From positions 1-64,000 of the forward strand of contig VFIW01000106.1 of the NCBI GenBank assembly GCA_006386115.1: 64,000 nucleotides of DNA, written 5' to 3'. A program made the translations under genes and the position numbers. Below are positions 22,530-32,578 of this stretch, piece after piece. The notes beneath the pieces are model-generated. The model saw nothing but the letters and a program-made list of their open reading frames with translations, ran no database searches and was not told the origin of the DNA. The first letter of the stretch is position 1, and every line of letters begins with the position of its first letter. Origin of the DNA: Globisporangium splendens (lineage: Eukaryota; Oomycota; Peronosporomycetes; Pythiales; Pythiaceae).

Positions 22530-23750
22530 ATGGCAGCACGCACGCTCTGGACGAGTGCGGACGCCGGCGAATGGGCCGCCGTGTGGGCGCGATACCGCGA
22601 CGTCGTGGCGTCGGTGCAGGTGCGGATTGTGTCAGTGGAACGGCGGCTGATTATGGCCCGTTTCTCTCTTGCTCGTCCGCAATGGGATATGGAGGAGACG
22701 AATGTAGCTCTTCGTATCCTGCCGAAAATTTGCTGCTTGTTAACCCATTTCGTGTGTGCTTTTTACCGTATTTCTGTGTTATCAGAAAGAGAACCTTGTG
22801 GAGCTCGACAAATGGATGCAGACGACTCTGCCGGTTGTGCTGCATGAGCGCGATCCGAAGCCATTTATCACGCAATCCGAGCTCGTGAAGCTCATGGAGT
22901 GGAAGTTAAAGAAAGGCAAATGGTAATGCTGTTGTGCTGATAATAGAGCCATCTAGAGGAAGAGCATAGTGTGTTGCTAGCGATCTCTCTCTCTGTGTAT
23001 GTGTATGTGATACTAGGCGTCCAGCACTGATGAAGTACATTGAGAATCTGTCGGCGCCTGCGGTGAAGAAGGCGTCAGAGAAAGCGCTGACTGAATTGAA
23101 GAATGGCGGACCTCTTAAAAGCGTCATTGAAGCGCTCTGTGAGCTCAAGGGGGTACATTTGTCGCGCTTTTGCCATATTGATGCCTGCGGACAATTGCGA
23201 ATGAGCTGACATTCGTTTGTCCTGGATACAGGTTGGTCCCGCGACGTCATCTGCTGTTCTCGCTGCATACGACAACAACGTGCCATTCATGGGCGACGAA
23301 GCTCTGGAAGCGATCGCTCGTACGTATTTATGTTTTGCTGGAGCGAACCCTTTTAATGCCATTCGGTAGTTGCGGCGACTAAATGAGCATTTTGCTCCTT
23401 TTGTGTGCTCTGTAGACATCATTGGCGCTCGAAAGTACACGCTCGGTCATTACCTGAATTTTGCAACGCAATTACAAGAGAAAGCGAGGTGGCTGAACAA
23501 GCAACAGGCAAAGAGCAAAGACAGTGGTGATGAAGAAGAAGACGCTACTACGTGGTCATCCCAACGCGTGCAGCTATGTCTGTATGCTGCAGCACAGGAT
23601 GCTGGTGGTGAACAAAAGAAAAAGACGAAAGCGGTGTCGCCCAAGCCCAAAGCAGCCAAGTTCAAGGCAGTAGCCGACCCTGACGAAGACGATAGTGAAG
23701 ATACTGCCACCAAAACGAGTCGACCAACGCGAAAGCGCCGCAAAGCATAA
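22530..23750 (+). CDS. Conserved protein with helix-hairpin-helix motif
   Basis: Five exons, 22530-22619, 22786-22922, 23017-23152, 23232-23319 and 23416-23750, add to 786 nt (261 residues) with consistent phases; no single exon shows the whole protein. The core at about residues 100-150 contains GGPLKSVIEALCELKG then VGPATSSAVLAAY, a helix-hairpin-helix of the sort that binds the DNA backbone in DNA glycosylases. It is followed by FMGDEALEAI. The N-terminal half (DKWMQTTLPVVLHERD, LVKLMEWKLKKGKWRPALM) resembles a widespread eukaryotic family of unknown function. The C-terminus is a basic, acidic-patched tail ending SRPTRKRRKA, a likely nuclear localisation signal. A catalytic Asp or Lys for glycosylase activity is not evident, so a DNA-binding role is inferred only. 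Confidence 0.82.
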
Positions 23751-23925
23751 TTGCTAGCCGCAGTACGATGAAACTCTTTGTCAATGGACTTGTGTGAAAT
23801 GGTCGTATTATTTGTTTTAGGACCGGCCGAAAAAGTCCGACGCTGTATCACATACATATCAAAATTGTGAGCTCCTCGCTTTACCAGGTAACTCTCCTTC
23901 TCTCTCTCTCTCTCTTCTTTTCTCT

Positions 23926-25256
23926 CTAAATGATGCCCAGGACGCGCAGACGGCTGTCGTATTCGTTGCGACCGATGTAGCTGCCGATGAGCGCGCGGTC
24001 GCCGCCGTCGAACGCGTTGCGGCCGTGCATCACGCGCTGGTTATCCACGACGATCATCTCGCCCACGCGCAGCTTGACGGTCGCCTCCATGGCCGGGTCA
24101 CGTATGATCGTCATCAGCTCGCGGTGGTACTCGTAGAAGCGCTGCACGTCGTCAAAGCTCAGGTGCGTGAGCGGCGCGCGGTCGTAGTCGTTGTGGCGGA
24201 ACTGCACGACGTTGTCGGCGTGGTCGACGCGGATGATCGGCTCCATGGTCGCAAGGTGCGCGTCGTTGTCGAAATGGTGGTAGTTCAGCGGCGTCGTCGA
24301 CAGGAACCCGTACGCGGCGGGGTTCTGCGCGCGCAACTTCTCGATGACATGGAATGCGTCAATGTATCGGCTCTCGCCGCCTTCGCCCGCCTGCGCGACG
24401 CAGTTGAAGATCTGGAGCCCCGGCGGGTCGCGCATGTACGTGCCGTCCGTGTGGTGCAGCAGCTCCATGTTGGTGGACGCCGTGTCGTTGTACTCCTGGT
24501 CCTCAGTCTGCGGGTTCGTCGTCCACATCTCGCCGTAGATCGTGCGCAGCACGAAGCCGATCTTGCGCGAGAACGCCTCGGTCTCGTCCATGGACGACGG
24601 CGTGTTCGTGACCATGACCAGCCCGTACTTGTGCAGGTCCTGCATTGCGGGCTTGAGGTCGCGCATGGTCTCCGCAAAGTCGTGCTTGGGAATTTCGAGC
24701 GAGCCGTCCCAGAGCGTGCGCGTCGTCAGCGTCTGCTGGTGGTGGTTAAGCGGGTACGGATTCGCGTCGCGCGCGTAGGCGTTGTCGCGCAGCCACTGCG
24801 CATCGAATTCGCTCGCGCGGCACGTCGTGCCTCTCTAAACGCACGCATCAAAACAACGTTACTACGATCATACTACTTCCCAAAGCGTATGCATGTACGC
24901 ACCACGCTGCTCTCCCATGCGATCGCCATGTTGCCGTTGTCGCTGACTTTGACGTCGTGGCACGCGGGGTCGAGGGGGATCGACGCTGTGTCGATCTGGC
25001 GCTGTTTGGTCTCTGGATGCAGACACGCGGGGCACGTGCAGTGGTCGCGCAGCCAGAGTTTGTGGAACTTGGCGGCGAAGCCGTCGTCCCACGTCACGGC
25101 CACCGCGCGCTCGTTCGGGAGCTCCTGCACGCTTTTCACGCGGCTGCCGGTGCTGGACGCGAATGCGCGGCTGGACAGCAGCATCGGCGACGATGTGGAC
25201 GTCGGCGCGCGCGCGGCGCCGAGAAGCGAGCGGAAGGGGCGGAGCGTGCGGCGCAT
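23926..25256 (-). CDS. Gamma-butyrobetaine / trimethyllysine dioxygenase (2-oxoglutarate, Fe2+)
   Basis: Two exons, 25256-24903 and 24834-23926 (intron GTGCGT...TTTAG, phase 0), give 420 residues. The start is a Ser/Arg-rich mitochondrial-type leader (MRRTLRPFRSLLGAARAP). Next comes the small Zn-binding N-domain with LWLRDHCTCPACLHPETKQR (Cys and His ligands). The catalytic double-stranded helix has HHTDG (His about 246, Asp about 248) and the distal VMHGRNAF His (about 388), the 2-His-1-carboxylate iron site, with an Arg-rich tail (ALIGSYIGRNEYDSR) for 2-oxoglutarate. Family members hydroxylate gamma-butyrobetaine or trimethyllysine in carnitine synthesis; the sequence alone does not separate the two. 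Length is normal. Confidence 0.92.
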
Positions 25257-25751
25257 GGCGTCGATTCTGCGGATCTGCTAATGATGCCGTTGTGCGCGTT
25301 GCTTTGTGGAAGGGGGAGAGCGCGAGTGATAAGCACGCGCCGAATGCGAATGCCGGACTTTGCACGCGCGCGTCACGCTTGAAGCGGACAAAGCAAGGAC
25401 GAGATTGATTGGGGGCTCCTCGAAGCAGATAAGACGCCGAGGAAGAGTGCGAGAATGATGGACGCTGCTGGAAACAGGTCAATACGCGAGTGCGGCGGAT
25501 GGGGACAGCAGACGACTTGGCGCATGCGCAGACATCGACACGCAAAACGCAATGCTTCCTCCATTTTGTTTTGCGTCATCAACGCCATTCGCTGCCATCA
25601 AAACAGGAAAATGAGTGAATATGTTAATTAAAGGGTTTTTTGGTGGAGCGTTTGATGATACTGAAAAGGATATGCAGCATAGATACCCATAACAAACGGG
25701 TATGCACTATAAGAAGGTTTCATTGTTGGCGTGTCCCACCCACACTGATGA
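25257..25751. other. Intergenic region upstream of the dioxygenase
   Basis: A 495 bp gap. GC-rich near the dioxygenase start, AT-rich (ATGTTAATTAAAGGG) around 25620. Short ORFs here lack support. Confidence 0.45.
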
Positions 25752-26138
25752 TCACATCACACTGCCGGATGCCAGCTTCAATGACCTCCGCGCATCGTTA
25801 TGCTGCGTGTCTTGGTGACCCCATAGCTCCCCTCCTGCTGCTGCCGGTGCGTTCGCGATGTGCACGTGGCGCTCGAGCGCGTCCAGTATCCGTGACCAGC
25901 TCTCGGCGTGCGCGATGGTCTCGGGCACATACCCGAACTTCTTCTTGATCTCGACGCGCACGAGCCGCAGGTGCTGGCGGATCTCGGTCACGAGCAGCCG
26001 CATCTGGCCGCCGACGTGGGTCTGGCCCTGCGCGTGCGCCACGTATCGATTCTGCCAGAGCATGAGCTCGCTTTCTAGTTGCGCATTCACGTGCTGCAGT
26101 TGCGTGATCTGTCTGCGCTGTCGCGTGGACCGATTACG
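25752..26138 (-). pseudogene. Orphan C-terminal fragment, possibly bZIP-like
   Basis: The open frame runs from a TAG just upstream of 26138 to 25752 without a good ATG at its head; GTG 26090 is not a likely start. It reads RSRNRSTRQRRQITQLQHVN then LESELMLWQNRYVAH, which looks like a basic region followed by leucine-zipper-like heptads, and ends in a 90-residue helical tail (LVTEIRQHLRLVRVEIKKKF). This would be the C-terminal half of a protein whose 5' part is missing. It abuts, and slightly overlaps, the 5'-truncated mastigoneme-like gene on the other strand. Family assignment is weak; a plain coiled-coil protein is equally possible. Confidence 0.4.
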
Positions 26139-28130
26139 CGACCGCTACCGACGTCGCGCACGATCTCGCGGAATGCTCGAACATGGGGCTCTGTGACCGC
26201 ACGACTGGCGTCTGCAAGTGCACCACGGGCTTTGGCGGTGTCGCGTGCGAGCGCATGTCGTGTCCAACGTGCACTAACGGCCGCTGTATCAGCATGCGCG
26301 AAGCCGCCGCGATTCAGGACAACACCAACTTCTTCGTCGCGACGACGTACAACGTCTGGGATGCCGACAAGATCTTCGGGTGCCAATGCGACAATGGCTT
26401 CTTCGGCTACGACTGCTCGCTCCGCGAATGCCCCAAGGGTGACGACCCGATGACGACGACGGCGATCGCGAACGAGGTCCAACAGCTCAACTGCCTCTGC
26501 GATGGGTGCACGGGCACGTTCGCGCTCACGTTCCGACGGCGCACGACGGTCAACTTGCTCTCAACGGATTCAGCGGCGACGCTCAAGGCAGCGCTCGAGG
26601 AACTGGACAATATCTTCGGCGTCACGGTCTCGATCAGCGGCACCGGTGCCACGCTCTGCGACAACGACGGCGCCACGACGTCCATCACGTTCACCAACAA
26701 TCTGGGGAATCTCCCAACATTGCAGCTTCAGGGCTCTACGATACTCCAGCACCGACGGTGGACGGCACGCGCGAAGAAGTATTTTGCTCGAATCGAGGCA
26801 CGTGCGATTTCACGTCGGGCGTGTGCAGCTGCAGCACGGGTTTCTCGAGCAGCGATGGCGCTGGTGCGGCCGGCACGCGCAGTGACTGCGGCATTGGCAC
26901 AGCAAATGCGTGTCCGACGACGAGCAGCGGCGTTTGCAATGGTCAAGGCACATGCAGTGGCACGCCAGCCTGGACGTGTACCTGCAACGCGCTCTTCACG
27001 GGATTCGATTGCAGTCTGCGCACGTGTCCAAAAGGGATCGTGTGGTTCGATGGCGCGACGGGACCAGATACTGCACACGCGCTCGCGACGTGCTCCTATC
27101 GAGGCACGTGCGACACAAAAACGGGAGTCTGTGCGTGCAATGCCATGTTCACGGGCGCCGCGTGCGACGTGCTCAAGTGTCCTGGAACCACGACGACATG
27201 CAATGGCCACGGCACGTGCAAGACGATGCAGCAACTGGCGCTGGCTTCGGCGCAGAATAGCGATCTCCTTGGCGTCACGTAAGGGAACACGTTCAATAAC
27301 CCGGCGACGTGGGATTTCAATAAGATCCAAAGCTGCGACTGCGCCAGAAACTATTACCTGGGACCGTACTCTGGCGTGATCGGCGAGTTCCACGACTACG
27401 ACTGCTCCTCGCGATTCTGCCCATTAGGCGCCGACCCGCACCAAGTTGGCAAGGTGAACGAGAAGCAGACGCTCGTGTGCACAGCAGACAGCGAGTACTT
27501 CACGCTCACGTTCCGTCAGCAAGTCACGACGCGGATCTACTGGGACACGACGGCTGCTCAAGTGCAGACAGCCCTCGAGAAACTCACGACGATCGACTCC
27601 GTCCAGATCACGTTCAGTGGCAGAACCCAAGTGTGCGACGCCGGCGGTGCCATCAGTACGTGCTTGCTCGTATATAGTGTCGTTCTTGTGGCTCTTGGGG
27701 GTAGACCTAATGCTCACATTCACTTGCCATGCACATACACAAACGCACACACGCGCATCCATCCAACAGCGACAACAGTGGAATTCATGACCGAACAGGG
27801 CGACTTACCGATGCTCACGGCAATGACGGCTTTACTCACAGGCACTAGCACAGGGGTTGTCATCGCTGAGGCGCAAAAGGCACCAAAGCCAACATCGAAT
27901 GCTCGGGTCGTGGCATCTGCGGTACGTTCGTGCTTGTATCTGACTCGGTTGTCTTTGCATTTGCTCTCACATGCTGCTGCTGATAATTCCTGATATCGTT
28001 TTCATCCATTAGATCGCACCACGGGGGTCTGCAGGTGCTTTCCGTATTTCCTGAGCTCCGATGGCGACGGGAACGTTGGTGTGCGTGGCGACTGTGGTTA
28101 TATTTCTCCGTACCCGACGATAGCGCTTTC
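26108..28130 (+). pseudogene. Mastigoneme-like EGF-repeat gene, truncated and broken
   Basis: EGF-like modules begin at about 26113 (ECSNMGLCDRTTGVCKC) and repeat at 26790-27000, 27090-27190 and 27880-28080 (CSGRGICD, with DRTTGVCRC after an intron). Between them are modules starting CPKGDDP or CPLGADP and containing FALTFRRRTT or FTLTFRQQVTT, the layout of Sig1/Ocm/PnMas2-type flagellar-hair proteins of heterokonts. Lesions: no start codon or signal peptide (TGA at 26105 closes the frame), a shift near 26735, TAA at 27280-27282, a shift near 27867 and an abrupt end near 28130. Introns 27656-27769 and 27922-28012 have normal borders. The protein would have been secreted onto tubular hairs of the anterior flagellum. 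The family call rests on motif memory, not a search. Confidence 0.68.
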
Positions 28131-28239
28131 CTAAGACCTTCTTCTTCTTCTTCGCCCCACACGACAGTTTTCACACATAAAGATACACCTAAACTACCTG
28201 TTCCCATGCGCGCGTGCTATCTCACCTCTGTACCGCTCA

Positions 28240-29985
28240 TCAGTACGCTTTTTTGAACGCCAGAACCTGGTACAACCCGGCGATCTCCCACTCGGCGTCC
28301 GAGATGCTGCCTTCGTAGTTCATCACGTGCATTTTCTCGAGCAGCGACCGGTTCTTGTCGGTGTTTTTCAGAATAAATTGGTGGAAGTTCTGCTTCAGCA
28401 GCAGCTCAAAGCCGTTTTCCTTCACCAAGCGGCTCAGCAGATCGTCAGGCACCAGGTACTCGGGAGTATCGACGGCTTCGCCGCCTTCGTCAGCGTCCGA
28501 GTCTCGCAGAGTGAAGTTGTACCGCAGTCCGAAGAGCCCCTCTCGCGCCGCATCAGGACCGATGAGATGGTGCCGAATGTTCTCATCGAAGCGGATCGCG
28601 CACACTTCGCGCTGCTGCTCGTCGATAATTCGAATGTCGCCATTGCTGCTGTTCTCCTGGGCATCGCCGGCTGGACCGAGACTCTGGTAGTACTTCATCA
28701 GCACCTTGTTCGGGTCGACGGTCGTCGCGATGAAGACGCCGCCATCGCAGAGCAAACAGTGCAGCGTCTGGAAGAACCGATTCGCGCGCTGCTCGTCGCC
28801 GAACATGTAGTGGAACGCGAACTGCATCGACACGATGTTGAAAAACGTCGGCTCAACGTTCGGCACGCTGTCGTGCCACCCAGTCTCGCGCGACCAGCAG
28901 TGTAGCACGTCGTCCGTGAGCGACACCTTGCCGAGGTCGCCCTGCACAAAGCCCACGTCCAAGTCGCGGTACTGGTGGTTGTTCGAGAACCGATCGACGG
29001 CGTCTTCCAAAGATTTTTGCGCGATATCCACGCCGACGTACTTGGAAACGCCGCGCTTGGCCCACTTCATGAGATCGCCGCCTTTCCCGCATCCGAGATC
29101 CAGCACGCGGTCGTCGCGCTTCGCAAAGTCCGCAATGAGGATCGATTTCACCCAGTTGTTCATCGCGCGCATGTGGAAGAGCATGCTGTCAGCACGGTCG
29201 CTCGTGGCGTTGCGCTTGAGCTTGTTGTAGAAATCCGCTGCGGCGTCCGGGTCCGCGTCCTTCGAGATCTGCTCAAACGAGCGCTTTGTCGCGCCAGATG
29301 TCGAAGACGATGACGTCACGAGGTTCGCAATGTCCATGGACGACGACGTCGTTGTCCGCACCGACGGTGAGACGTCAGCATCTATCCAAACAGTATGCGT
29401 ATAGAGAGAACACAGTTAGAACAATACCCCAAGCAAAATTACACATTCACGAACAAAGCGGGACGTACGATGTGGAGAACGCTCATCGGTGCCGAGCGCT
29501 GGCGGACCGGGCGACAGCAGGTCCATAAGCGAATTCGATTTCTTGCGCGGGGGCGTCGGATGGTTGCTGTTGATATGCAGTCCGCCACTGGCGGCGCTGT
29601 GGTCGTCGCTGTATCGTCTCCTTCCATCATGGTCGTTATTGTCAGACTCGCGAGAGTACGAACGATCGCGCTGCGACTCATGCTCCTCGTCGTCACTGCG
29701 ACCGTAGGACGGCGCGGGCAGCGGATCGGGCGACGGCGGCGCTTGCTGCTTGGTCGATGCGAGCACGGGTTTCTCGTACGACGTGGTGCCGGCTTTGTCC
29801 TTGATGTGGAAGTAGTATGGTTTGCCGCTGGCGTCGAACTGGTGCGACCAGCCGCGCGGCAGCTCGTCGTCCACCCAGTACACCTTCTTCGTCTGCAGGT
29901 TCGAGTAGTAGGGCATGTTCTTGGACCGCGACATGAGCACCTCCCAGCCGCGCGGCAGCGGCTCGTCCGCCACTTCGCGCACCAT
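28240..29985 (-). CDS. mRNA cap guanine-N7 methyltransferase with N-terminal WW domains
   Basis: Two exons, 29985-29469 and 29381-28240 (intron GTACGT...GATAG), add to 1659 nt (552 residues). The N-terminus has a WW domain at about 8-43 (LPRGWEVLMSRSKNMPYYSN..YWVDDELP) and a second at about 43-75 (LPRGWSHQFDASGKPYYFHI..TTSYEKP, second Trp replaced by Tyr). A 100-residue Ser/Arg/Asp-rich linker with SP sites follows. The methyltransferase starts near 220: SAM motif I VLDLGCGKGGDLMKW at about 264-278, then FNIVSMQFAFHYMF and the LLCDGGVFIATT strand, as in ABD1/RNMT. It methylates the N7 of the cap guanosine of nuclear pre-mRNA. The WW pair probably docks phospho-Ser/Pro repeats such as the RNA polymerase II tail; that is inference. 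Confidence 0.92.
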
Positions 29986-30656
29986 ACTCGCTACTGCGTT
30001 GTAGAATTTTGGGGAAAGACCAAGAATGCAGGAAAGAGGGGAAAAGGCTCAAAAAAGGCTGTTTGATGGGTTGTACGTCCCGAATTAAAAGTTAAATGAG
30101 GAACGTCCAGGATGAGAGAGTATGTGATGTGGACCACATCAGTGGACGCTCGTCCGCTCCTTCTCGACTGAACTGGATGCATGCGATTGAAGCCACCCTC
30201 TGTCTGGATAAATGATAAGTGCACCCTTCGTCGTGTGGTACCCCCACACGCAGCTCTAAATGAGATTCGTCATTAGCCAACTCCACACAAAGCCTCAGTA
30301 TTTTCGAATTCGCCGATTATGTGGAATGCCTTTCAAAAAAGACGTTTCTTTTGCTTGTTTTTTCGACGATGAGGATCGCAAATTCAGGCGGCCAACTGCG
30401 TCGTCATTTGGGCAAATGCCATGGACCTTCTTGTGTCTGGCGCAGCATTGATTGGTGGAGGCGGTCGGTCTCAGAAGAGGCGGGAGTTGCATGGATGGAC
30501 TCTGTGGAGTGGGAGGAGAACTGGCCAAGTTGTAGGGTACAGCAGGTGCGCCTCTCGTCAATACTATTATCTTTCTGGTGTTTGTCTGTCTGTCTATGGT
30601 ATCATCGCGCGCATTTTAATACCGAAAGGTTCGAGAACACGCCTTCTCCAGCACTC

Positions 30657-30835
30657 GTGATTATGGGCGTGCGTTTAATGGATGGTTACGTTTGCGGCGC
30701 GCACGAGCAAAATCATAATGCTTGTGCCGTCACATTCCGCCTTGGTGTTTTTGCCCGTCTGATTGATACCGAGACGCTGATTATGATGCAGGACATGGTG
30801 GTGATTATGGGGCGGCGCTTGATAGATGGTTACGG
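30657..30835 (+). repeat. Imperfect direct repeat, two units of about 37 bp
   Basis: Both units share GTGATTATGGG, then a G/C-rich middle with CG..TT.AT, then GATGGTTACG; they are about 144 bp apart. Identity is roughly three quarters by eye. It lies in otherwise empty DNA. Confidence 0.4.
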
Positions 30836-31970
30836 CGTCCTTGGTGAGTACATGTAGTCTGTTCGTGCTCGTGTCGGCGCACGCATGCACACATCGAAAG
30901 TGAAGCTAAACTGCTGGTGATGGCGAGTTGTTGTAATGTTCACGGTCAATTTGAGAGTGATGGGTACGATTTGTATCTATTTGGATCAACCGACGGTAAT
31001 AACCTGAGTTGTTGATTATGCAGTTGCCGCAATTGTCCAGCCAGCATGATTGTGCGGAATGGGGAACAAGTCGTAATCGAGCGATTACTGCGCCGCCATA
31101 CTGAAATGCACATTAAAGCCGATCGGCTTTGCCGGTAATGCGCATACGCCATCATCATCACTCTGCGCGCATATTTCGTGATCCGAATACGCACACATGC
31201 CGCTGCGCATTTTCATTTTAACGTTGTTCATGTAATTATAAGTGGCTCCGTCATATTTGCTTTTCACAGCGCATAAACGAAAAATAAACGCGATTCTAAT
31301 AGTGGCCCGTTCGAGAACATGCATTCTCAGTCGGTGATACTGACTGTCATAGCGCATGTTTGTTTACTCGCCACGGGGTATTGGAGATTTGTATGGCTGG
31401 AGGAGCCACTTGCTGGCCGCTAAAAGGAGGGATTACTCCTGCGCACGATTATGGACACCGCGCCGGTTTTAGTCACCATGAAAAGAAAAAAAAAAGATAG
31501 ACCGAAATTTATCGTATCTCTGCAAACTATTATTTCCCAGCACTGCATTTGTGGACCAGGAAAAGCTCTGCACGACACGTTCGCTTTCGCCGCAAGTAAA
31601 AGCGACCTGTATAAACGGCGCACACAACATATATCCATCTAAAATCCATCAGCGACTGGATGTTCTCGCCGTTGTGTAAACAGCTGCGATATACATCAGC
31701 AATGAAGCCAGCTGAACAGGTGACAGCCAATAATCGGCTCACCAGCGGATTAACGTGTTGGTGAGTCGTATTATCGATGATTTATGGTATTTTAATCCAT
31801 GTTTCACCTCCTCCCTCAGAAACGAATAGTCACCGTATTAAAGTAAATAGAGCAACAGGCGAAACAGCATGTTTGGTGCAATTTACAGCAACACCCCGAC
31901 CCCCATGACAACATGCAGTTCGCATGCTCACGTCGTTTTCTTTACAAACCACTACGCTTTGTGTTTCTTC

Positions 31971-31990
31971 CTTTCTTTCTTTCTTTCTTT
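31971..31990 (+). repeat. (CTTT)n microsatellite
   Basis: Five uninterrupted CTTT units in gene-poor DNA. Confidence 0.8.
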
Positions 31991-32534
31991 CTATGGACTG
32001 TACCCACTGACTGGAGTTGACTTTCACTCTGTGCTCCGGTTTTAAGGCATGGTTTGAAAAAACTCGGCTTAAAGAGAGAGCGTGTGCACACACACTATGC
32101 ACGCTCTCAGTGTCAATCTTCTGATCGTGTCGATCACCCAACAATACGTTCACGCACCACATAGCAAAACAAGTGCACAAAACTCGGAAAAACTCTCGCC
32201 ACAACCAGTCGTCGAGAGTGTTTGCGGGATATTTTTACCCTACCCACATGTTGGACCCTAATCCACAATGGTGGGAATAATCAGGCGTTTCACGGTGTGA
32301 CGCGGATTAGGGTTCACGCACACGTTCCGCGCGCACAAACATACTCGGCCAACTGTGGCAGCGAATAAATAATCGGTCTCGCTCTTCGGATTGCCACCGC
32401 CATCTCTCTCCGCTCACTCTTTGTTTTTCCACACACGCCGTAAATCCATTCGACAGGCCAAACAAACAGACAATCAGCAGCAACAGCAGCATCTGCAACC
32501 CAACTGCCCAGCAAACAGACAGCAACGCAGCAAA

Positions 32535-32554
32535 CTCTCTCTCTCTCTCTCTCT
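32535..32554 (+). repeat. (CT)n tract in a 5' leader
   Basis: A pure CT run 25 bp before the start codon of the C2-domain gene, of the kind often seen in oomycete leaders. Confidence 0.75.
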
Positions 32555-32578
32555 TGTATCTAGCGTCTCAGCAGGTCC

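Larger units (their letters stand above)
29986..32578. other. Gene-poor region of 2.6 kb
   Basis: No coding exon is convincing on either strand. AT-richer than its surroundings. Two imperfect copies of a unit GTGATTATGGG...GATGGTTACG lie at about 30657-30694 and 30801-30835, with related TTGATTATG and ATTATGATGC words nearby, suggesting an old duplication or transposon relic. CTTT and CT microsatellites lie at 31971-31990 and 32535-32554. The last 200 bases (CA/GC-rich leader) serve the next gene. Confidence 0.5.

Noticed and set aside
24025..25281. 418-residue plus-strand frame opposite the dioxygenase
   Set aside because: His/Arg/Val-rich shadow translation; it crosses the real intron and matches no family.
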